DNA of 64,000 nucleotides, taken from assembly GCF_014635025.1 (NCBI RefSeq), contig NZ_BMCE01000001.1:248001-312000 (forward strand). The letters are read 5' to 3'. Both the position numbers and the translations under genes were made by a program. The notes under the pieces were generated by a model. It had not been told where the DNA came from and ran no database searches. It was given only the letters and a program-made list of their open reading frames with translations. The first letter of the stretch is position 1. Each line of letters opens with the position of its first letter. Positions 36,698 to 45,005 of the stretch are shown here, piece by piece. Source of the DNA: Fictibacillus barbaricus (GTDB lineage Bacteria; Bacillota; Bacilli; Bacillales; Fictibacillaceae).

Positions 36698-36728
36698 TTT
36701 CAGCTATAAATCGTATTTATAGTTGAAA
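36698..36728. promoter_or_regulatory. 31-bp dyad upstream of the ABC exporter operon
   Basis: TTTCA-G-CTATAAAT, CGT, ATTTATAG-T-TGAAA: arms of 14 bases with one mismatch, centred on CGT at 36712-36714 and ending 35 bases before the ATG at 36764. No T run follows, so it looks more like an operator than a terminator. The regulator is not identifiable here. Confidence 0.6.
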
Positions 36729-36763
36729 AAAGAGAGAGTTGGATAGGAGGATTTGGGGATTTC

Positions 36764-37714
36764 ATGACAACACATACGTTAGAATTGAAGAACTTATCGA
36801 AAAAGATCAAGAACAAAACCATTGTGGATGACCTGTCGTTTTCTGTCAGAGAAGGAGAAATCTTTGGCTTGCTCGGTCCGAATGGTGCCGGAAAAACGAC
36901 GACAATCCGCATGATTGTGGGGCTGATCTCCATCACGGATGGTGATGTTTTTATCAACGGTGACAACATTCGCGGGAACTATGAAAAAGCGATGGAACGA
37001 GTTGGTGCGATCGTTGAGAACCCGCAGCTGTATGATTATATGTCAGGTTATAAAAATCTGATGCAATACGCTCGAATTATGCCAGGTGTTACACAGGAAA
37101 GAATTGATGAGGTCATTCAACTCGTTGATCTAGAGTATGCCATCCATGATAAGGTTAAAACCTACTCGCTTGGGATGAGACAGCGATTAGGGGTAGCACA
37201 GGCGCTATTACATAAGCCGAATGTATTAATTCTGGACGAGCCGACAAACGGACTGGATCCACAAGGGATCTATGACTTGAGGAACTATCTGCGGCTCTTA
37301 GCAAATAACGGAACATCTGTCGTTGTGTCTTCTCACATGCTTGCCGAGATGCAATTGATGTGTGACCGTGTGGCCATTATTCAGCACGGAAAACTAGTAC
37401 GTATTGATGAGATTTCAAACCAAGAAGAAGAAGCCGATGTAAAAGTTCATTTTCAGGTCGAGGGTGATCTTTTGCAGGCGAAGAAAATTCTAGCTGAGCT
37501 GAATCCTGAACTTGTGATTGAAGATTTTGGCAAAGAAATTATTGTTCAAACGGCAGACATGAAGACGATCGCAGAGCTGAATAAGCAGCTTGTTTTGGCG
37601 GGTATCCTTGTAGTGGGCATTCAGCGCAAAACGAAGACGTTAGAAGAACGATTCTTGGAGATGACGAAGAAAGGGGGAGATGTGAGTGAAGTGGCTGTCC
37701 CTGTTAACGAATGA
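36764..37714 (+). CDS. ABC transporter ATP-binding protein (ABC-2 exporter type)
   Basis: A 316-residue ATPase: Walker A GPNGAGKTT (about residue 45), signature YSLGMRQRLGVAQALL, Walker B VLILDEPTNGLDPQG and the H-loop VSSHMLAEM. The C-terminal extension of about 90 residues is typical of BcrA/CcmA-like exporters of antibiotics or lipids. It starts after GGAGGATTTGGGG and overlaps the permease gene by 29 bases, so both are translated as a unit. Confidence 0.92.
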   Translation: MTTHTLELKNLSKKIKNKTIVDDLSFSVREGEIFGLLGPNGAGKTTTIRMIVGLISITDGDVFINGDNIRGNYEKAMERVGAIVENPQLYDYMSGYKNLMQYARIMPGVTQERIDEVIQLVDLEYAIHDKVKTYSLGMRQRLGVAQALLHKPNVLILDEPTNGLDPQGIYDLRNYLRLLANNGTSVVVSSHMLAEMQLMCDRVAIIQHGKLVRIDEISNQEEEADVKVHFQVEGDLLQAKKILAELNPELVIEDFGKEIIVQTADMKTIAELNKQLVLAGILVVGIQRKTKTLEERFLEMTKKGGDVSEVAVPVNE

Positions 37715-38645
37715 GTGGATTAAGATCTTTAGCCGTGTACGTACGTGGATCTTCCTCGCACTTCCAATCATCATTATCATTGGTGTTGCCGTCTATGATA
37801 AAGTGACGACGGATGAAGCAGAAAATAATAATTGGAAACAACAGCTGACACAAAACATCAATGATGATAAAAAGGCTCTAGAAGAAGCAAGAAAGAACAA
37901 CGATGATGATTTCTATATCGAGATGCTAGAGTCAAACATCAAGCAGAACGAATATGCAATTGCCAATGACATCTCTCCATATGAAACAACCGCCTGGCAG
38001 TTCATGAAAGACATGGCACCCATCTCATCCTTGATTGGATTGTTCGTGATCGTGGTAGCCAGTGATATCGTATCAAGTGAGTTTTCGAAAGGTACGATTA
38101 AAATGCTGCTCATTCGTCCTTACAGCAGGTGGAAGATCCTTTTATCCAAATTCCTTGCAACGCTCGGCTTTGCCTTTGTTATGTGGCTGGCTGTCATCGT
38201 TGCTTCATGGTTAGTGGGTGGCCTAGCATATGGCTTTGGCGGTATGGACCAGGTTTATCTAACGTTTACCGAAGATCAGCAAGTTAAAGAACGACTGATC
38301 GTGGAGTATGTATTCTTAAATATTGGGCTGGAGTTTATTGAATTAACAGTACTTGTGGTGCTTGCATTTATGATTTCTACGCTCTTCATGAGTAACTCGA
38401 TAGCGATTGGGGTCGCCATGTTTACAATGTTTGCCGGAAACATCATTGTTACGCTACTTGCGACAAAAGACTGGGTCATCTACACCTTGTTTGCCAACAT
38501 GGATCTCAGTGTATTAATTGATGGGCAAAACCAGCTCATCAAAGATTTAACGCTGCCGTTCTCTATCAGTGTACTCGCGGTGTATACAGCCTTAATGCTT
38601 GCTCTCACGTTCATAGTCTTCCAAAAGCGCGACGTGAAAGCTTAA
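37686..38645 (+). CDS. ABC-2 type transporter permease
   Basis: A 319-residue membrane partner of the preceding ATPase. One N-terminal helix (about 20-37), an extracytoplasmic charged region (about 40-110, KKALEEARKNNDDDFYIEML), then five helices with the ABC-2 block VASDIVSSEFSKGTIKMLLIRPYSR. The start is GTG at 37686 behind GGGGGAGAT. Substrate unknown; BcrB-like and YhaP-like exporters share this build. Confidence 0.88.
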   Translation: MKWLSLLTNEWIKIFSRVRTWIFLALPIIIIIGVAVYDKVTTDEAENNNWKQQLTQNINDDKKALEEARKNNDDDFYIEMLESNIKQNEYAIANDISPYETTAWQFMKDMAPISSLIGLFVIVVASDIVSSEFSKGTIKMLLIRPYSRWKILLSKFLATLGFAFVMWLAVIVASWLVGGLAYGFGGMDQVYLTFTEDQQVKERLIVEYVFLNIGLEFIELTVLVVLAFMISTLFMSNSIAIGVAMFTMFAGNIIVTLLATKDWVIYTLFANMDLSVLIDGQNQLIKDLTLPFSISVLAVYTALMLALTFIVFQKRDVKA

Positions 38646-38658
38646 TAGTAAAATAGTA

Positions 38659-38682
38659 GGGGACAGATCCGGGTCTGTCCCC
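38659..38682 (+). repeat. REP element R3: paired REP units
   Basis: GGGGACAGATCC joined to GGGTCTGTCCCC, an inverted pair with one mismatch, preceded by GTAG. Two more perfect hairpins follow: TGGACAAATC/GATTTGTCCA (38688-38710) and the one at 38716. Confidence 0.85.
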
Positions 38683-38715
38683 ATCCATGGACAAATCCTA
38701 GATTTGTCCACCTGA

Positions 38716-38745
38716 AAAGGACAGGAGCTGAGCTCCTGTCCTTTC
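38716..38745. terminator. Terminator between the ABC permease gene and aceA
   Basis: AAAGGACAGGAG, loop CTGAG, CTCCTGTCCTTT, T-rich downstream. It can serve both convergent genes. Confidence 0.8.
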
Positions 38746-38776
38746 TTTATGAAACTCCTATCCTCATACTCTATCT

Positions 38777-40063
38777 CTATGCTTGCTGTGACTGAAATTG
38801 ATCTTCTTCTGTCGATCCTTTTAAAGCTGTTGTAGAAGCTGTACCACCGGAAACTAGCTGTGTTACTTCGTCAAAGTAGCCTGTTCCTACTTCACGCTGG
38901 TGGCGTGTAGCCGTATAGCCATCAATCTCACTATCAAACTCTTTTTGCTGAAGCTCAGAATAAGCGCCCATACCTCTTGCTTTGTAGCCTTTTGCGAGTT
39001 CGAACATGCTATGGTTAAGGGCATGGAAGCCAGCTAGTGTAACGAACTGGAACTTGTAGCCCATTGCCGCTAGCTGCTGCTGGAACGTCTCAATCGTCGC
39101 GTCATCCAGTTTCTTTTTCCAGTTAAAAGAAGGTGAGCAGTTGTAGGCTAATAGTTTACCAGGGTACTGCTCGTGGATCGCATCGGCAAAACGCTGCGCT
39201 TGCTCCAGATTTGGCTCAGACGTTTCACACCAGATGAGATCAGCATATGGCGCATAAGCAAGGCCGCGCGCGATGGCTTGATCCAGTCCAGCATTTGTAC
39301 GATAGAAACCTTCTGCCGTTCGTTCGCCTGTAATAAACGCACGGTCAACCGGGTCGATGTCACTCGTGATCAAGTCAGCAGCATCTGCGTCCGTACGTGC
39401 GATCAATACAGTTGGAACACCCATAACGTCAGCAGCCAATCGCGCTGAGATCAGGTTGCGCACTGCTGTTTGAGTCGGCAGCAATACTTTTCCGCCAAGA
39501 TGACCGCACTTTTTCTCAGAAGATAACTGATCTTCAAAGTGAACTGCAGAAGCACCGGACTCAATCATGCCTTTCATGAGCTCAAATACGTTAAGCTGTC
39601 CGCCAAAACCAGCTTCGGCATCCGCAACAATCGGCAAGAAGTAATCGACTTCATTTCCGCCTTCCATGTGCTGAATCTGATCGGCGCGCTGAAGAGCAGA
39701 GTTAATGCGTTTTACCACGTGTGGAACCGAGTTTGCCGGGTACAAGCTTTGGTCTGGATACATGTTTCCTGATAGGTTGGCATCTGCAGCGACCTGCCAA
39801 CCGCTTAAGTATACGGCTTTCAGACCTGCCTTTGCTTGCTGGACCGCCTGATTGCCCGTTAAAGCTCCTAAAGCGTTTACATATGTCTCGTTTTGAAGCA
39901 GGTCCCAGAACTTTTCTGCTCCCCGTTTTGCCAAAGTGTGTTCAACATCGATCGAACCGCGTAAACGGATAACCTCTTCCGCTGTATAAGGACGCGTAAC
40001 CCCTTGCCAGCGCTCTTCGTTCTGCCACATTTCCTTTAACTTCTCCACACGTGATTGATTCAT
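38777..40063 (-). CDS. aceA: Isocitrate lyase
   Basis: A 428-residue enzyme that splits isocitrate into glyoxylate and succinate, letting cells grow on acetate or fatty acids. The catalytic loop [24 protein letters not shown] (Mg site) and [12 protein letters not shown] are diagnostic. A ribosome site AAGGAGCGAG precedes ATG at 40063. It is the second gene after aceB on the minus strand, but the two are separated by 224 bases containing a GC-rich repeat. Confidence 0.97.
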   Translation of the reverse strand: MNQSRVEKLKEMWQNEERWQGVTRPYTAEEVIRLRGSIDVEHTLAKRGAEKFWDLLQNETYVNALGALTGNQAVQQAKAGLKAVYLSGWQVAADANLSGNMYPDQSLYPANSVPHVVKRINSALQRADQIQHMEGGNEVDYFLPIVADAEAGFGGQLNVFELMKGMIESGASAVHFEDQLSSEKKCGHLGGKVLLPTQTAVRNLISARLAADVMGVPTVLIARTDADAADLITSDIDPVDRAFITGERTAEGFYRTNAGLDQAIARGLAYAPYADLIWCETSEPNLEQAQRFADAIHEQYPGKLLAYNCSPSFNWKKKLDDATIETFQQQLAAMGYKFQFVTLAGFHALNHSMFELAKGYKARGMGAYSELQQKEFDSEIDGYTATRHQREVGTGYFDEVTQLVSGGTASTTALKGSTEEDQFQSQQA

Positions 40064-40137
40064 TCATCTCGCTCCTTAAGTTTTTTAGTTTTTTGTAAAA
40101 AGCTGATTTTAAGTTATTAAAAAAGAGGGGTGGGTGG

Positions 40138-40262
40138 TTGATTTCCGCTCCAAGATACTCGCTTTCCGCGGGGCGTGCGTTGAGCCACCTTGGCGCTTTG
40201 CGCCTTCTGTGTCTCACCTGTCCCGCTGCTCCCGCAGGAGTCTCGCATCCTCCGCTCCAATC
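40138..40262 (+). repeat. GC-rich intergenic repeat, copy 2 (between aceB and aceA)
   Basis: Starts TTGATTTCCGCTCCAAGA and ends CCTCCGCTCCAATCG; shares GCTTTCCGCGGGGCG, GGCGCTTTGCGC and TCCCGCTGCTCCCGCAGGAG with the copy at 1105-1231. As in nuo, it separates two genes of one pathway. In both loci it lies after the first-transcribed gene or its equivalent; here it is reversed relative to transcription. Confidence 0.85.
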
Positions 40263-40287
40263 GTTAACTGTTTGCTTTTTTTAAAAC

Positions 40288-41877
40288 CTACAACACTTCA
40301 TAGCCTCGGTTGGTTAAGAAATCCTGAAACTCATCATCACGAATCAGTTCGTCAAACAATTGCACGGCCTCTAAAAAGCGGCCAGAATTGAATGAATCCT
40401 CACTCATTCCTTGCTTCAGTTTTTGAACTTCCTGCAGTTTTAGTTCCTCTACCAGCTCAAACGTTACTTTGCGGCCATCGTTCAGGATGCCTTTAGGATG
40501 ACGGATCCATTGCCACACTTGGGCTCGTGAGATTTCAGCTGTTGCCGCATCCTCCATAAGATGATTGATCGGCGCAGCACCTTTTCCTCTTAGCCATGAA
40601 GCGATATATTGGATGCCGACACTGATGTTGACGCGCAAACCTTCTTCTGTAATTTCGCCTTCTGGTACAGCTACTAAATCGTCAGCTGTCACGACCACGT
40701 CTTCACGCTTTCGGTCGATTTGGTTCGGCTCTGGCATGATCCGATCGAACACTTCCATAGCTACAGGTACAAGTCCCGGGTGGGCAACCCATGTCCCGTC
40801 ATGGCCATCAGAAGCCTCACGCTCTTTATCAGCACGCACTTTTTCAAAAGCAGCAGCATTGGCTTCTTCATCATTTTTAATCGGAATCTGTGCCGCCATC
40901 CCGCCGATTGCAGGCGCATTTCGTTTGTGGCACGTCTTGATGGCAAGAAGAGAATAGGACCTCATGAATGGTACAGTCATCGTAACAAGCGATCGGTCAG
41001 GCAGAATAACATGAGGCTGGCTGCGGAACTTCTTTATATAGCTGAAGATGTAGTCCCAGCGTCCACAGTTCACGCCTGCTGAATGTTCACGCAGCTCATA
41101 TAAAATTTCATCCATCTCAAAAGCAGCAACAATGGTCTCAATCAGTACGGTTGCCTTGATTGTTCCCCTAGGAATCCCAAGCTGTTCTTGCGAGTAGATG
41201 AACACATCATTCCAGAGACGAGCCTCTTTATGGCTCTCCATTTTAGGAAGGTAAAAATAAGGACCAGAACCCTTTTCAATCAGTGTCTTGGCGTTGTGAT
41301 AAAAATAAAGGCCAAAATCTACTAAACTTCCAGACATCGGTTCGTCGTCGACAACAATATGTTTTTCTTCTAGATGCCAGCCCCTTGGGCGCACGATCAA
41401 CGTGGCGATCTCGTTATTCAATGTATATTTTTTTCCGTTATTTCCAGTAAAAGAGATAGTCCGGTTAACCGCATCTTTTAGGTTGATATGACCCTCAATC
41501 GTGTTTTCCCAAGTAGGAGAGTTGGAATCTTCAAGGTCAGCCATAAATAGTTTGGCACCTGAGTTAAGCGCATTGATCACCATTTTCCGGTCAACGGGTC
41601 CTGTGATCTCTACTCGGCGGTCTTGAAGATCTTGAGGAAGAGGCGAGATCGTCCAATTGCCGTTTCTTATATGTTCGGTTTCCGGTAAAAAGGCGGGAAG
41701 GATACCAGAATCAATTTCTTTTTGTTTTTCTTTACGCTGTTCTAGAAGTTCTTTTCTAATGTTATTGAAGTGGTGGTGCAGGGACTTTAAAAAAAGAATG
41801 GCACCTGGTGTTAATATCTTTTCATACGCTGGGGTTAAATTGCCTAACACTTGAAGATTAGAGGTATCAATGGTCAC
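40288..41877 (-). CDS. aceB: Malate synthase A
   Basis: A 529-residue enzyme condensing glyoxylate with acetyl-CoA to malate. Conserved features: [33 protein letters not shown] (Mg-binding Glu/Asp region), and the C-terminal catalytic-base region near [20 protein letters not shown]. Length fits the A isoform. With aceA it completes the glyoxylate bypass. Upstream lie two TGTTnnnnAACA dyads (41902 and 41933) that may be operator sites. Confidence 0.97.
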   Translation of the reverse strand: MTIDTSNLQVLGNLTPAYEKILTPGAILFLKSLHHHFNNIRKELLEQRKEKQKEIDSGILPAFLPETEHIRNGNWTISPLPQDLQDRRVEITGPVDRKMVINALNSGAKLFMADLEDSNSPTWENTIEGHINLKDAVNRTISFTGNNGKKYTLNNEIATLIVRPRGWHLEEKHIVVDDEPMSGSLVDFGLYFYHNAKTLIEKGSGPYFYLPKMESHKEARLWNDVFIYSQEQLGIPRGTIKATVLIETIVAAFEMDEILYELREHSAGVNCGRWDYIFSYIKKFRSQPHVILPDRSLVTMTVPFMRSYSLLAIKTCHKRNAPAIGGMAAQIPIKNDEEANAAAFEKVRADKEREASDGHDGTWVAHPGLVPVAMEVFDRIMPEPNQIDRKREDVVVTADDLVAVPEGEITEEGLRVNISVGIQYIASWLRGKGAAPINHLMEDAATAEISRAQVWQWIRHPKGILNDGRKVTFELVEELKLQEVQKLKQGMSEDSFNSGRFLEAVQLFDELIRDDEFQDFLTNRGYEVL

Positions 41878-41901
41878 TTATTCCACAGTCCTTTCTGAAT
41901 A

Positions 41902-41944
41902 TGTTATCAAACAGATGCTTTTCTGTAGATATTGTTATATAACA
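41902..41944. promoter_or_regulatory. Two TGTTnnnnAACA-type dyads upstream of aceB
   Basis: TGTTATCAAACA at 41902-41913 and the perfect palindrome TGTTATATAACA at 41933-41944, 31 bases apart, within 70 bases of the aceB start. Similar 12-mers occur at 42137, 42168, 42269 and 42284. Confidence 0.45.
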
Positions 41945-41960
41945 GGGAATGTAAAAAAAT

Positions 41961-42092
41961 TTACCTTTCGTGTTTTCCCATGCAGCGTTCACACTCGTAA
42001 AGGTAAGATTCGTGCTGCTCCTCGATCACACATCCACATTCTGTACACGTTTTTTCTGGCATGTTGCGGTGAAGCTCCAAGTAATTTTTCAT
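41961..42092 (-). CDS. yhfH: YhfH family mini-protein with two CxxC pairs
   Basis: A 43-residue protein, MKNYLELHRNMPEKTCTECG continuing to YECERCMGKHER. The leader LELHRNMPEK, the CTECG knuckle and the second CERC pair match YhfH-type proteins of Bacillus, presumably a zinc knuckle; the role is unknown. A full AGGAGG ribosome site (minus strand, 42101-42106) with good spacing makes this a real gene despite its size. It is divergent from the Lrp regulator gene and upstream of aceB on the same strand. Confidence 0.8.
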   Translation of the reverse strand: MKNYLELHRNMPEKTCTECGCVIEEQHESYLYECERCMGKHER

Positions 42093-42136
42093 TTTAATTT
42101 CCTCCTGTTTTGTTTTTTGATTTGATTATAATGCAT

Positions 42137-42179
42137 TGTATTATAACAGATTTGATTTTGCAACACCTGTTTTATAACA
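42137..42179. promoter_or_regulatory. Two TGTTnnnnAACA-type dyads upstream of yhfH
   Basis: TGTATTATAACA at 42137-42148 and TGTTTTATAACA at 42168-42179, again 31 bases apart, in the yhfH promoter region. The first overlaps a TATAAT on the minus strand, so binding would affect yhfH transcription. Confidence 0.45.
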
Positions 42180-42268
42180 TTTTTTGTTTTTTTGAGAAAA
42201 TGAGTCATCTGTCCCATCGTTTTCCCAAGTATATCAGCGTTTATCAAGATTCTATTTCTATTTTAAAC

Positions 42269-42295
42269 TGTTGTAATACAGAAAGTTGTAATACA
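42269..42295. promoter_or_regulatory. Direct repeat GTTGTAATACA upstream of the Lrp gene
   Basis: TGTTGTAATACA at 42269-42280 and AGTTGTAATACA at 42284-42295, 15 bases apart, about 65-90 bases before the Lrp start. CTGT/ACAG ends give the first a weak dyad. It may be an autoregulatory site. Confidence 0.45.
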
Positions 42296-42359
42296 TCCTA
42301 GTGGCTATTTGAATTTTTGGAAAATAACGCTTACAATGAACACATTCAGAGTAAGTGTG

Positions 42360-42818
42360 GTGAGCAAATTGAAAATAGATGGTACAGATCGTAAAATATT
42401 AGAGCTGTTAACACAAGACGGAAGGATGTCGTATGCGGAGATCGGCAAAGAATTGAATCTTTCACGGGTCTCTGTTCGTGAACGTGTTAATCAGATGAGA
42501 AAAGCTGGCATTATTGAAAAGTTTAGCGTTGTGATAGATTCGGAGGCTGTTGGTAAGACGGTTTCAGCATTCTTTGAAGTGGACTGTGAACCAGCATACT
42601 TAGTAAAAGTAGCGGAGAAGCTCGTAAATAATCCAAGTGTTGCAAGCTGTTACCAGATGACGGGACCGAGTACCCTGCATATGCATGTACTCGTAGAGGA
42701 CTTTCCATCCCTAGAAAAATTCATAAACAATGAGCTGTATGGGATAAAAGGAATCTCTAGAGTAGAATCACATATCTTGCTTAGACGCTTTAAAAGCAGA
42801 TCAGGGCTTAAATTATAA
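42360..42818 (+). CDS. Lrp/AsnC family transcriptional regulator (YwrC-like)
   Basis: About 152 residues: an N-terminal winged helix (DGTDRKILELLTQDGRMSYA then EIGKELNLSRVSVRERVNQM) and a C-terminal RAM/AsnC ligand domain with SVASCYQMTGPSTLHMHVLV. The start is unsure: GTG at 42360, TTG at 42369 (after GGTGAG) or an upstream ATG at 42336 are all in frame. In B. subtilis the Lrp-type YwrC lies beside a gamma-glutamyltransferase (YwrD) and chromate transporter genes (YwrA/B), the same set found downstream here, so it may control this cluster. Confidence 0.85.
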   Translation: MSKLKIDGTDRKILELLTQDGRMSYAEIGKELNLSRVSVRERVNQMRKAGIIEKFSVVIDSEAVGKTVSAFFEVDCEPAYLVKVAEKLVNNPSVASCYQMTGPSTLHMHVLVEDFPSLEKFINNELYGIKGISRVESHILLRRFKSRSGLKL

Positions 42819-42828
42819 TAAAAAATAT

Positions 42829-42870
42829 AAAAGGTTAAAGAAGCCAATCGGCTTTCTTTAGCCTTTTTTA
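42829..42870 (+). terminator. Terminator of the Lrp gene
   Basis: AAAAGGTTAAAGAAGCC pairs with GGCTTTCTTTAGCCTTTT around AAT. After it, up to 43132, there is no gene; the stretch holds the leader dyad at 43037. Confidence 0.85.
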
Positions 42871-43036
42871 ATTGCCTTCTTATCCGATTTCATAGGTTAA
42901 ACATACTACCGCCAAACATAATTGCTAGTCCGTTAGTAACTGCTGTAAAAAAGAGGGGCATGAACATAGAACTAAATTAAGTTTTTATATAGAAAATATT
43001 CTGAATTTATTTTATAATCAGAAACAACATAATTAC

Positions 43037-43072
43037 GTTTGTTAATCCAAAACTAATTTTAGACTAACAAAC
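43037..43072 (+). promoter_or_regulatory. Inverted repeat in the opp leader
   Basis: GTTTGTTA (43037-43044) and TAACAAAC (43065-43072) are exact complements, with a nested AAAA/TTTT pairing inside. It lies 60 bases before the first opp gene and lacks a T run, so an operator or RNA leader hairpin is more likely than a terminator. Confidence 0.5.
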
Positions 43073-43132
43073 GGAGTGTAATTCAGTTTAAAACAATCGA
43101 TAAATCAAAAAAAGGGGAGAGGTGAAGAGGAA

Positions 43133-44074
43133 ATGGCAGGTCTGATTGTAAGGCGCGTTTTTCAGCTAGTGCTCTTATTAATAGGTATTTCATTCATCGT
43201 TTTCATGAGTATGCACATTGCACCAGGAGACCCTGCAAGCATCATCGGCGGTCCGACTGCTACTAAAGAAGACGTAGAAGCGATAAGGGAGAACCTTGGG
43301 TTAAACGAACCTTTGCTCACTCAATATTTTGATTATTTAAGAGGCATATTTACTGGTGACTTAGGATTCTCTTATCAAACGAAACAAGCAGTGTCAGAAG
43401 CTATTATTGATCGTTTTCCAAACACACTGAATCTGGCCATCGCAAGTATCATAGTAGCTATCGTAATCGGTGTAACAACAGGCATTATTTCAGCCTTAAA
43501 ACATAACACCTGGTTTGACGGACTCAGTACAGTCATTGCCCTTGGAGGAATCTCTATACCTAACTTTTGGCTGGGTGCCATCTTAATCCTCGTTTTTGCC
43601 GTGAATCTGCAGTGGTTCCCTGTAGGAGGACTGACCGAACCGTTCTGGACGATTGAAGGAATGAAACAACTTGCACTCCCTGCCATTACGCTTGGTACAG
43701 GATCAGCCGCCATGATCGCCCGTATGAGCCGGTCAGCGATGCTTGAAGTGATACGAGCAGACTATGTACGAACCGCAAGAGCGAAGGGAGTTCGTGAAAG
43801 AACAGTCATTATGCTTCACTGCTTAAGAAACGCCATGATTCCCGTTATTACAGTAATCGGCCTAAACTTTGGCTTCTTACTCGGAGGCACCATCATTACA
43901 GAATCTGTTTTTGCCATCAATGGAGTAGGAAGGCTCATGATCGAATCGATCGCCGCTCGTGACTTTCCGATGGTACAAGGCTCGGTTCTTCTTGTAGCAA
44001 CACTATTTGTATTAGTAAACCTTATTGTCGATATCGTGTATGCCTTTATTGATCCAAGAATCAGTTACGAATAA
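43133..44074 (+). CDS. Peptide ABC transporter permease (DppB/OppB type)
   Basis: A 313-residue permease with six helices. It has the family N-terminus (VRRVFQLVLLLIGISFIVF), the extracytoplasmic loop HIAPGDPASIIGG, and the EAA loop MLEVIRADYVRTARAKGVRE that contacts the ATPase. First gene of a five-gene importer (B, C, A, D, F). The ATG follows GGGGAGAGGTGAAGAGG. Confidence 0.93.
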   Translation: MAGLIVRRVFQLVLLLIGISFIVFMSMHIAPGDPASIIGGPTATKEDVEAIRENLGLNEPLLTQYFDYLRGIFTGDLGFSYQTKQAVSEAIIDRFPNTLNLAIASIIVAIVIGVTTGIISALKHNTWFDGLSTVIALGGISIPNFWLGAILILVFAVNLQWFPVGGLTEPFWTIEGMKQLALPAITLGTGSAAMIARMSRSAMLEVIRADYVRTARAKGVRERTVIMLHCLRNAMIPVITVIGLNFGFLLGGTIITESVFAINGVGRLMIESIAARDFPMVQGSVLLVATLFVLVNLIVDIVYAFIDPRISYE

Positions 44075-44092
44075 ACGTGAAGGGGGGATAAC

Positions 44093-44989
44093 ATGTCAAT
44101 GGAAGTGGTTGCACAGCAAGTACCTGCACATAAGAAAAGGAAAGAGTTCGCACTGTTAAAAACATGGAAAAGATTGATCAAAAACAAGATGGCGATTGTA
44201 GGCTTGATCATCATCGCCTTACAGCTTTTTATGGCTCTTGCAGCACCAGCTATCGTTCAGATCGATCCCAATAAACAAAACTTGGAACTAAGTGAGATGC
44301 CGATCGGCACAGAAGGGCACTGGCTGGGTACTGATAACTATGGACGAGACATTTGGAGCAGAATCGTGTATGGTGCGAGAATTTCATTACTGGTCGGAGT
44401 TGGAGCTGTAAGTCTTGGGTTAACAGGCGGGGTGATCCTTGGACTGCTATCTGGCTATTACAGACGATTAGATGGCATCATTATGAGATTTGTAGATTTA
44501 ATGTTTGCTTTTCCTGGTATTCTGCTAGCCATGCTGATCATCGCCATCTTAGGGACAAGCCTTGTGAACGTAGTGATCGCGATTAGTATCTGGTCCATTC
44601 CGACATGTGCGAGGATCGTGAGGGGCAGTGTCCTCTCGATCAAAAAACAAGAGTACATTATCGCCATGAAATCGCTTGGTGCAAGCGACCTTCGTATCAT
44701 GATAAAACATGTCCTGCCTAACTGTACAGCGCCTATCATCGTATTTGCAACAATGAGGATGGCGACAGCGATCCTATCAACTGCATCACTAAGTTTTTTA
44801 GGATTAGGGGCACAGCCTCCGACTCCTGAATGGGGAGCGATGATCGCTGCAGGTCAAGAGTACATGTGGACATCACCCCACATGATCGTTATTCCAGGTA
44901 TTGCGATCATGCTTGTAGTATTTGCGTTTAATGTTGTGGGTGACGCTCTTCGCGACGCGTTAGATCAAGGGATGAGTTTGGATAAATAA
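44093..44989 (+). CDS. Peptide ABC transporter permease (DppC/OppC type)
   Basis: A 298-residue permease pairing with the product of the previous gene. The N-terminal cytoplasmic part, GTDNYGRDIWSRIVYGARIS and the EAA loop SIKKQEYIIAMKSLGASDLR followed by FLGLGAQPPTPEWGAM are characteristic of DppC/OppC. It begins 18 bases after the upstream stop behind AAGGGGGG. Confidence 0.93.
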   Translation: MSMEVVAQQVPAHKKRKEFALLKTWKRLIKNKMAIVGLIIIALQLFMALAAPAIVQIDPNKQNLELSEMPIGTEGHWLGTDNYGRDIWSRIVYGARISLLVGVGAVSLGLTGGVILGLLSGYYRRLDGIIMRFVDLMFAFPGILLAMLIIAILGTSLVNVVIAISIWSIPTCARIVRGSVLSIKKQEYIIAMKSLGASDLRIMIKHVLPNCTAPIIVFATMRMATAILSTASLSFLGLGAQPPTPEWGAMIAAGQEYMWTSPHMIVIPGIAIMLVVFAFNVVGDALRDALDQGMSLDK

Positions 44990-45005
44990 AAGGGGGAGAT
45001 TTCAA

